Assembly: GCA_026770585.1 (NCBI GenBank)
Contig: MU646490.1
Span: forward strand, 158,943 to 170,465
Direction: 5' to 3'
DNA length: 11,523 nucleotides
Origin: Baffinella frigidus
Lineage: Eukaryota > Cryptophyceae > Cryptomonadales > Baffinellaceae
The notes beneath the pieces are model-generated. The model was given only the letters and a program-made list of their open reading frames with translations. It did no database searches and was not told where the DNA came from. Numbering within the stretch: position 1 is the stretch's first letter; every line of letters begins with the position of its first letter. The position numbers and the translations under genes were made by a program. This document shows positions 7,202-10,612 of this stretch, piece by piece.

Positions 7202-7814
7202 AGAGCGAGAGAGCGAGATAGAGCGAGAGCGAGAGAGCGAGAAAGAGATAGAGAGACCAGCTTGCACTCGTACGAGCCCTTGCACCGTGCGCACTCGCAA
7301 AGAAGATTCACCTACGAGGCCTCATAACCTTGCATATTTAGGTGCCCGTAGAGCGTAGATACCCTCACGCACAAGCCCGGCTGTCCGCCCTAACGACGGC
7401 TGTCTGGTGCTCATTTGCTGTTTGGGCACCTCTTTTTGTGGTTGCTAGTGCGCCGTTTGTGCACCTCGTTTCGTCGTTGCGCGTGGCAAGTGACAGTAGG
7501 TGTGTTTCCTAGCTAGGGCTCATGGCACTTCGCGTGGCCACCTGGTGCACTAGGGAGAGAGAGAGAGCGAGCGATAGAGAGAGGGAGGGGGAGAGAGCGA
7601 GAGCGCGCGAGAGCGAGCGAGCGAGAGGGACAGAGCGAGAGAGCGAGAGAGCGAGTGAGAGAGCGAGCGAGCGAGTGCAAGTGTACAGCAAGAGAGAGAG
7701 AGAGATAGAGAGCGCGCACCGGCGTGCTTGGGCTGACTCTCGCGAGTGGTTGCCCCTTTTGACAGGTACCAAGTCTTCGCCAAGGTCGACCAACGCATCG
7801 TGTGTCGACCATAA
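536..7814 (+). CDS. 5'-nucleotidase / UshA-type metallophosphoesterase gene, about 14 exons
   Basis: Joining 14 exons gives about 675 residues with the two-domain layout of the 5'-nucleotidase family, which hydrolyses nucleoside monophosphates or related phosphoesters using a dinuclear metal centre. Metallophosphoesterase signatures in order: HFNDVYEV (about 69-76), SGDALAPS (105-112), MGNHDFDFG (137-145), LLSNAW, ALTHMR (239-244) and GGHDH (263-267). The C-terminal domain shows TRETNCGN (about 349), LINSGTLRADD (about 377), LPMLDELAVIALTGEQ, and GRDGYEVF (about 486). No signal peptide or membrane segment is visible, so a cytosolic enzyme is inferred. The start ATG at 536 follows an in-frame TGA at 530; a second Met lies at residue 51. 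Splice phases agree at every junction except intron 4. The first motif reads D-V-Y where UshA has D-x-H. Exact substrate cannot be told. Confidence 0.85.
1172..1636 (+). other. intron 1 (GT-AG)
   Basis: 465 nt. It begins with a CTC-rich pyrimidine run, then a CAGCAGCCA-type cluster near 1240-1275, and a roughly 50-bp imperfect tandem repeat (GGTGAG.GCGT.GGCTG.GGCGGTGCC at 1491 and 1542). It is not telomere-like, unlike many later introns. Both splice junctions read AG|GTG. Confidence 0.7.
1637..1697 (+). CDS. nucleotidase exon 2
   Basis: A 61-nt exon after the acceptor GGACAG at 1636. It reads VIYRDYVEVAKEIV and on to the residues HQQ, which is the helix that links the two halves of the phosphoesterase domain in this family and fits directly after exon 1 (phase 0). 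It ends in CAACAAG with GC, not GT, at 1698-1699. A split Gly codon (phase 1) joins it to exon 3, so a GC-AG intron is inferred. Confidence 0.75.
1804..1830 (+). repeat. decayed copy of the exon 3 start inside intron 2
   Basis: It aligns without gaps to 2129-2155 with 4 mismatches in 27, including the CAG acceptor. In the exon 3 phase it reads GVDAVIAL, against GVDCVIAL in the real exon, then ends within a few codons at TGA. It is separated from exon 3 by about 280 bp of telomere-like repeats. Confidence 0.8.
1846..2126 (+). repeat. telomere-like CCCTAAA tract in intron 2
   Basis: Degenerate 7-bp units (CCCTAAA, CCCTACA, CCCTGAA, CCCTAGA, CCCTCAA) with the C-rich strand on the sense strand. 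The tract stops a few bases before the exon 3 acceptor. It is interstitial and variable, not an active chromosome end. Confidence 0.95.
2132..2238 (+). CDS. nucleotidase exon 3 (metal-binding His motifs)
   Basis: After AAGCAG at 2131 the frame reads GVDCVIALTHMRKPNDRRLA, then HVPELDLILGGHDHE. ALTHMR and GGHDH are the two histidine motifs that complete the dinuclear metal site in UshA-like enzymes. The donor is GAG|GTACCC at 2239, phase 0. A decayed copy of its first 25 coding bases lies upstream at 1807-1830. Confidence 0.85.
2290..2412. repeat. degenerate hairpin (MITE-like) element in intron 3
   Basis: Imperfect inverted ends (GGTGAATAATCC at the left, GGGGTTATTCA at the right) enclose CGTAGGGTCCTACCTAGGTC, which resembles the interior of the hairpin element at 8752-8860 in inverted orientation. 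The relation is suggestive only. Confidence 0.35.
2818..2858 (+). repeat. near-identical copy of the exon 4 start (acceptor included)
   Basis: It matches 3122-3163 over 41 bases with one substitution and one deleted C. The AG acceptor is kept, and the phase-0 translation starts VYSEVVNGVPII as in exon 4, but the deletion shifts the frame and the reading ends at a TGA near 2914. Used as an acceptor it would give a truncated enzyme. Confidence 0.85.
2933..2990 (+). repeat. two further partial copies of the exon 4 start
   Basis: CAGGTGTACT occurs at 2933 and 2964. The second copy extends with 23 of 27 matches to the exon 4 start. The two copies sit in a roughly 30-bp tandem duplication (GATGGTGTCGG followed by TGGCAGGTGTACT). 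Confidence 0.75.
3125..3202 (+). CDS. nucleotidase exon 4 (end of the phosphoesterase domain)
   Basis: After CCTCAG at 3124 the frame reads VYSEVVNGVPIIKSGTDFRD and then LTRLSL. The NGVPIIKSGTDF segment is the standard strand after GGHDH in this family. The obvious donor is CTG|GTATGG at 3203. Three imperfect copies of its 5' end lie inside the preceding intron. Its right boundary is not settled because the following junction does not keep frame with the best acceptor. Confidence 0.8.
3323..3407 (+). CDS. nucleotidase exon 5 (left boundary uncertain)
   Basis: The frame PRVSWEHEEVTSDI followed by SALVHVYS matches the linker between the two domains (a WEH..EVTS.I pattern). The right end is AGCG|GTACGA at 3408, phase 1; together with exon 6 it forms the GAC codon of YSDALAKSM. 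The left end is unclear: the nearest AG (3320-3321) leaves one extra base relative to a GT donor at 3203. A GC donor at 3199, or in-frame translation through 3203-3322 (open throughout but low complexity), would restore the frame. Confidence 0.65.
3415..3575 (+). repeat. telomere-like tract in intron 5
   Basis: Degenerate CCCTAAA, CCCTGAA and CCCTGCA units, C-rich strand sense, filling most of the 176-nt intron 3408-3583. More diverged than the other tracts. Confidence 0.9.
3584..3709 (+). CDS. nucleotidase exon 6 (start of the C-terminal domain)
   Basis: After CACCAG at 3583 this reads DALAKSMEKVLGELG, then FEHIRTRETNCGNWVSD. The TRETNxGN motif marks the start of the 5'-nucleotidase C-terminal domain, which binds the nucleotide. 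The donor is CGACG|GTGCAC at 3710, phase 1. A telomere-like intron lies on each side. Confidence 0.85.
3722..3944 (+). repeat. telomere-like tract in intron 6
   Basis: Fills nearly all of the 237-nt intron 3710-3946. It contains a homogeneous stretch of five CCCTGAA units near 3808-3842, and CCCCAAA and CCCGAAA variants towards the acceptor. Confidence 0.93.
3947..4014 (+). CDS. nucleotidase exon 7
   Basis: After CCCCAG at 3946 the split Gly codon is completed and the frame reads GVENSGIHVDVVLINSGTLR then ADD. LIN(S/G)GTLR is the substrate-binding strand and arginine of the C-terminal domain. The donor GAC|GTCTTC at 4015 is followed by five C residues, closely repeating the beginning of exon 8 (GTGTTCCCCC). 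Confidence 0.85.
4021..4400 (+). repeat. telomere-like tract in intron 7
   Basis: About 380 bp of CCCTAAA-type units, C-rich strand sense, filling the intron 4015-4408 almost from donor to acceptor. Variants CCCTACA, CCCTCAA and CCCCAAA occur in patches. Confidence 0.95.
4409..4501 (+). CDS. nucleotidase exon 8
   Basis: After CACAAG at 4408 the frame reads VFPPGPFLMRDLVTLLPMLD and then ELAVIALTGEQ, typical of the family segment P.G....DL...LP.....V..LTG. The donor is CAG|GTCTCC at 4502, phase 0. The open frame continues into a CT-rich tract that only encodes Ser-Leu repeats, which I take to be intron. Confidence 0.85.
4502..4920 (+). repeat. intron 8 with a CT-rich 12-bp tandem repeat
   Basis: The intron contains a long pyrimidine tract (about 4508-4662). 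Its core, about 4583-4650, repeats TCCCTCTCGCTC with a 12-bp period about five times. Beyond it is mixed sequence with scattered CCAGCA motifs, then the acceptor GTGACAG. Confidence 0.85.
4921..5043 (+). CDS. nucleotidase exon 9
   Basis: After GTGACAG at 4920 this reads MVEALENGVSMFPKLEGRFP and then CVSGIKFEFSPSLPAGNRVIR. ALENGV and the GRFPxVSGIxFEF segment are core C-terminal domain motifs. The donor is CGG|GTACCC at 5044, phase 0. The initial ATG is an internal Met and not a start. Confidence 0.88.
5044..5932 (+). other. intron 9 with several small repeats
   Basis: 889 nt. Contents: a CT microsatellite (about 5057-5096); a perfect 22-bp palindrome (5434-5455) merging into a 30-bp unit repeated twice (about 5445-5502); three imperfect GTCGTGACTGGC-type repeats (about 5600-5693); a short hairpin AAGGTATC/GATACCTT (5826-5851); and GCCAACCGCCATACC twice (5859, 5894). 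No telomere-like tract. The acceptor is CTGACAG. Confidence 0.7.
5933..6304 (+). CDS. nucleotidase exon 10 (end of the nucleotidase domain plus Ser-rich linker)
   Basis: After CTGACAG at 5932 the frame reads DTVVVNGVAIELEKEYNLVT then KAYLASGRDGYEVFQKG, the last conserved block of the nucleotidase domain (GxDGYxxF). After QFAAIQHVNH comes a low-complexity SSSSTSSSSD linker and a proline- and alanine-rich stretch. The frame would reach TAG at 6314 inside telomere-like repeats. I prefer a donor at ACACCG|GTCAAA (6305), phase 0; an earlier donor at 6119 (CAT|GTCAAC) is also in phase and would remove the Ser-rich linker. Confidence 0.8.
6308..6395 (+). repeat. telomere-like tract in intron 10
   Basis: CCCTAGA and CCCTAAA units, sense C-rich, filling the 94-nt intron 6305-6398. 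It is the shortest of the telomere-like introns. Confidence 0.93.
6399..6449 (+). CDS. nucleotidase exon 11 (C-terminal tail)
   Basis: This is a 51-nt island of non-repetitive sequence between two telomere-like tracts, bounded by AAACAG and AAG|GTAGCC. It reads VKAVEIKSVHRSKHICK in the phase set by exon 10. No domain is recognised. The support is splice sites, phase, and contrast with the repeats around it. Confidence 0.65.
6457..6712 (+). repeat. telomere-like tract in intron 11 with a homogeneous CCCTACA array
   Basis: It contains nine to ten nearly perfect CCCTACA units (about 6487-6556), then CCCTAAA, CCCCAAA and CCCTCAA units, then three GAAGCCT/GAAGCAG units leading into the acceptor at 6715-6716. 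Confidence 0.95.
6717..6770 (+). CDS. nucleotidase exon 12 (C-terminal tail)
   Basis: A 54-nt island bounded by GAAGCAG and CAG|GTGCAT, both in phase 0, reading SSDSASQTLAEAAERGMQ. It probably forms a short amphipathic helix (TLAEAAERGM). No domain is recognised. The donor region and the acceptor of exon 13 share an almost identical 12-mer. Confidence 0.65.
6776..7010 (+). repeat. telomere-like tract in intron 12
   Basis: CCCTAAA, CCCTCAA and especially CCCCAAA units, C-rich strand sense, filling the intron 6771-7017. Confidence 0.93.
7018..7142 (+). CDS. nucleotidase exon 13 (C-terminal tail)
   Basis: After GAAGCAG at 7017 the frame reads VDPRASSADLEDLLRGATDA and then KWPIESPAKMHPEFIHG. 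The donor ACG|GTATTC at 7143 leaves phase 2. The sequence is balanced and non-repetitive, unlike its flanks, so it is very likely coding; its function is not recognised. Confidence 0.7.
7143..7765 (+). repeat. intron 13 with two GA-rich microsatellites
   Basis: Purine tracts of GAGA/GAGC type lie at about 7170-7257 and 7550-7716, with unique-looking sequence between. Here the purine strand is the sense strand, whereas intron 8 has pyrimidines on the sense strand. The Ser-Leu and Arg-Glu reading frames over these tracts are artefacts of the repeat. Confidence 0.85.
7766..7814 (+). CDS. nucleotidase exon 14 (terminal exon)
   Basis: After a good pyrimidine-rich acceptor (CCCCTTTTGACAG, ending 7765) the phase-2 Arg codon is completed and the frame reads YQVFAKVDQRIVCRP to TAA at 7812-7814. 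Phase agreement with exon 13 supports it. The last 23 bases are part of a tandem duplication whose second copy (7823-7847) is already past the stop. A further downstream exon cannot be excluded. Confidence 0.6.
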
Positions 7815-7847
7815 CCTTACGGAACGCATCGTTTGTAGACCACACGG
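7792..7847 (+). repeat. 31-bp tandem duplication over the nucleotidase stop codon
   Basis: AACGCATCGT occurs at 7792 and 7823, followed by similar GTGTCGACC and TTGTAGACC segments. The stop TAA lies in the first copy; the second copy carries an in-line TAG. Confidence 0.75.
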
Positions 7848-7854
7848 ACCTAGA

Positions 7855-7970
7855 GGGGTACTTCGCTCATAAGAAACCGCCACCCCCTAGGACCCTACAG
7901 TAGGACTAGGCCTAGGGCCCTATGGTGGTCCTGGGGGGGGGGGGCGGTTTCTTACGAGTGAGGTATCCCT
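7855..7970. mobile_element. hairpin (MITE-like) element 1
   Basis: The left arm, from 7855, reads CTCATAAGAAACCGCC and the right arm, ending 7970, reads GGCGGTTTCTTACGAGTGAG. The terminal arms pair over about 27 bp with four mismatches. The interior CCCCCTAGGACC/GGTCCTGGGGG is also inverted, so the whole element can fold on itself. No coding capacity. It is one of several related elements in the intergenic region. Non-autonomous transposon is inferred from structure only. Confidence 0.7.
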
Positions 7971-8384
7971 GTAGGTGTACATCTTGCGCCCTGGACAACG
8001 GTGGTGAATTCAAGAGAGGTGCAGGTGTAGGGCAACGCGAGGTGTAGGGCAACGCGAGGTGCGGAGATAGGAAGCATCCACCGAGGGTGCCCTGAGACAA
8101 CACTACTGACATGTGTGGGCTGTGCGTGGTTGGGTGTGTGTATTACACGTAGAGGCATGTGTCAAAACATTTGACTGCTGTGTTCAGCGAGAGATGCATG
8201 CTGGGATCGAGGCAGACACAGAGAGAGGCAGGCCGAGAGAGAGACAGGCCGAGAGAGACAGAGAGCCAAACTGGGAGAGAGGCACTTTCGAGAGAGAGAG
8301 TTGCAGGCGGGCAAGTCGGGCCCGCTTCACTCTTTCTGATGATAGGTGCTGCCACCGTACAGCAAGTGCTTTCCTCTACTGCGC
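7971..8384. other. intergenic stretch with a 17-bp tandem repeat and GA-rich tract
   Basis: No gene seen. AGGTGTAGGGCAACGCG is repeated exactly at 8023 and 8040. A GAGAGACAGGCC-type purine-rich tract runs about 8215-8305. The rest is mixed sequence. Open frames here are short and have no protein character. Confidence 0.6.
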
Positions 8385-8458
8385 AGTACAGGGGTACCTC
8401 GCTCATGAGAAAGCGCACCCCCCCTAGGATCCTACAGTAGGCCTATGCCTGGGTACCC
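8385..8458. mobile_element. left half of a hairpin (MITE-like) element
   Basis: GTACAGGGGTACCTCGCTCA and the following CCTAGGATCCTACAGTAGGC match the left half of the other hairpin elements, but no matching right arm follows. Truncated copy. Confidence 0.6.
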
Positions 8459-8647
8459 CAGCGCCGCGTGCTCGCATGGGCGGCATCTCGCTGCATCCGG
8501 GTGAACGCTACACGCGCCACATGTCACGCGGAGTCATGACGCAGCATTCGTGTGTTGGAACGGCGGGAAGGCAGACTGCTGTGCTACAGGAAGCAGTGCT
8601 GCTAGCTAGCTGGCTGGCTCGCTCGCACACGCCTCATCGCCAGCTAC

Positions 8648-8763
8648 AGGTGTACCTTGCTCATAAGAAACCGCCCCCTCCCTAGGACCCTACAGGAGGC
8701 CTATGCCCAAGGCCCTATGGTGATCCTGGGGAGGGCGTTTCTTATGAGCGAGGTATCCCTTAA
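8648..8763. mobile_element. hairpin (MITE-like) element 2
   Basis: Left arm GGTGTACCTTGCTCATAAGA and right arm TTTCTTATGAGCGAGGTATC pair with few mismatches. The interior shares CCTAGGACCCTACAG.AGG.CTATGCC with the other copies. Its right end overlaps the left end of the next hairpin element. Confidence 0.72.
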
Positions 8764-8860
8764 GTGCCCAGGCCTGCAAATTTGCAGGCCAAGAGGTCCT
8801 AGGTAGGTCCTAGGGCCCTACGGTAGGGCGTATGAGCCTACTGGGCACTTAAGGGATATC
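8752..8860. mobile_element. second-type hairpin element abutting element 2, with a perfect inner palindrome
   Basis: Inverted ends at 8752-8771 and 8841-8860 match in 19 of 20 positions (core ATCCCTTAAGTGCCCAG). Inside is a perfect 20-bp palindrome, GGCCTGCAAATTTGCAGGCC (8771-8790). The end GGTATCCCT is shared with the element to its left, so the elements are nested or joined. Confidence 0.72.
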
Positions 8861-9001
8861 TGTAGAGGCAGGCTACTTGGGCCACTGCCAGCAGGCAGGC
8901 TACTTGGGCAACTCCGTGAGAGGGTTTCAGTCAAAAATTCGAGTGGCTCGTCTATTTTTGACGAGGAACATCCCACTGTCTGGAAGCGCGCGGATAGGCG
9001 C
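8861..9001 (-). other. region downstream of the PDK stop codon, with repeats and a stem-loop
   Basis: It is probably the 3' UTR or 3' flank of the minus-strand gene. GGCAGGCTACTTGGGC occurs twice, 26 bp apart (about 8867 and 8893). A perfect 9-bp inverted repeat, GTCAAAAAT/ATTTTTGAC (8930-8962), could form a stem-loop. No polyadenylation signal is certain. Confidence 0.5.
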
Positions 9002-9022
9002 GAGAGTCATGACATGACTCTC
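9002..9022 (-). promoter_or_regulatory. perfect palindrome just after the PDK stop codon
   Basis: GAGAGTCATG and CATGACTCTC flank a single central base (10-bp arms). On the minus strand it begins one base after the TGA at 9026-9024. As RNA or cruciform it could affect 3' end formation; as duplex it could bind a dimeric protein. Function unknown. Confidence 0.5.
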
Positions 9023-9023
9023 A

Positions 9024-9146
9024 TCACGGGACACTGAGGGGAGGAAGGTCGCCTGCCGCACCCGGGTAGGTGTGCCGGGTGGAGTTGGACAAGGAGCCTC
9101 CGACTGTCTGGTAGTGGTCGCCTTTGCCCAGCTGGAACATCTGCCC
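9024..9146 (-). CDS. PDK: PDK terminal exon F (tentative)
   Basis: After GGGATGCAG the minus strand reads GQMFQLGKGDHYQTVGGSLS and on through NSTRHTYPGAAG to TGA at 9026-9024, in phase with exon E. KGDHYQTV resembles the C-terminal K.A..HYQT segment of PDKs, after which animal enzymes have DW..PS; that motif is not seen. Only the HYQT match and phase support it. Confidence 0.45.
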   Translation of the reverse strand, partial: GQMFQLGKGDHYQTVGGSLSNSTRHTYPGAAGDLPPLSVP

Positions 9147-10580
9147 CTGCATCCCGCAACCATATCCGATCAGGCACCAAGGTGAGGCATCGGGGCACGG
9201 CGGAGAGGGGCGGGGGAGGGCAGGCTTTGTGGCATGGAAGATAGGGCTGGGGGAGGGGTGGGTGCGTCTCTCTCTCTCTCTGTCGCTCTGTCTCCCTCTC
9301 GCTCTCTTTCTCTCCCTCCCTCTCTCTCTCTCGCTCTGGGCGGGCAGATGGGTGGGGGCGGGCAGCGGACCACAGAGCGCTTCTTAGGCAGGCGGATCAG
9401 GAATGAGCACCCCCAGTTCTCGACATTCATGAGAGTGACATCGCCCCCCCAGAAGCGCGCATACACCCGGCAGAGCGGAAGGCCTTGTCGCCCCGCGGCC
9501 AGCGCCGCTGATGTTGTCTGCGTGGCCGAGGGTGCAAAGTTCAGGGCAGGGTATGCGAGCAAGACGTGGCCCGCCGCCGCGGTCGTGCGCGTCCCGCAGG
9601 GCAGAGCTGGGCAGACGATGCCCAGTGATGGCCAGAGCATGGGGTGCAGCGCGGCTTGCGGGGGGGGGGGGGCGCGATGACCGAGGAGGCCCCGCTCTTG
9701 GTGATGCCGTCCATCCGGAGAGAGTCTGTGTACGAGAACTTCCACACCTGTGCGGGAGAGTGCCCATGAGTGTCTCGGAGAGAGAGAGGGGGTGGGGGGG
9801 GGAGAGAGGGCGAGAGGGCGAGAGAGATAGAGAGACCCCCTACCGTGCATCGAGTGACTCAGGACCACCTCGCAACCGTCCACCAGAAACAACTCGGCAC
9901 CGTGCCTCCCATCCCCCCTTCACCTCACCTCACTTCGCCTCACCCTACCGCACCTCCCCTCACCCGACCCCAACCACCCCACCTCTCACCTCACCTGACA
10001 CGTGCAGCCTGACATCACGAGAAACCTGTTCCGGGGCAGGCATGCAAGAGGGACAGGAGCGGGTGTGCGCACCTTGGTCTCAGCCGCGTGGGCCACGCCG
10101 CCGCCCTGATCGGTAATGCGGATGAAGATGTTGGAGCCTTCTGAGATCGTCACCGTCACTGGCGGCAGGCTCCCTCCACTGCACAGGGGCAAAATCGAGG
10201 TTTAATAAATTGATAAATAAATTGGTTCCCTCCTCTGCTCCCCAGAGAGATTGGTATTCTTTTGCTCTCCACCCACCGTGTCAACTGACGCATAGTCTCC
10301 CACCCAGGCTCCTGGGCAGGAGGGCAGGAGTGAGCTAGCCCGGGTCGGTAATGCTCCATCTGGCTCTGACACCCCACCGTGTTTCACCCGCCACCTCACC
10401 CCACCCCTCAGAGGTCGCCTGTCCTCCACTGCACCTGTGACCAAGGACGCGCGCAAGGATGCTTGGCTTGCTGTTGGACGCGCTCTTGTGCGGGGTGGCG
10501 GGTGGGCTTGTGCCAAGAGAGAGTGGGCCCGTGTCGTTCCGCCGCAGTCGCGCCAAGAGCGTTCGCGAGCACCAGTGATC

Positions 10581-10612
<32 letters not shown>

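Noticed and set aside
7036-7883. Ser/Leu- and Arg/Glu-rich open frames over the GA tracts
   Set aside because: Low-complexity artefacts of GAGA/GAGC microsatellites in intron 13.
8113-8440. Small genes in the intergenic region
   Set aside because: The frames run through a GA-rich tract and the half hairpin element, and show no protein character.
8927-9198. Separate small minus-strand genes in other frames
   Set aside because: Only the frame reading GQMFQLGKGDHYQT is in phase with PDK exon E; the other two frames look like shadows.
9511-10116. 201-residue plus-strand open frame
   Set aside because: It lies antisense to PDK exons C and D and runs through a GA tract and CACCT repeats; no motif.
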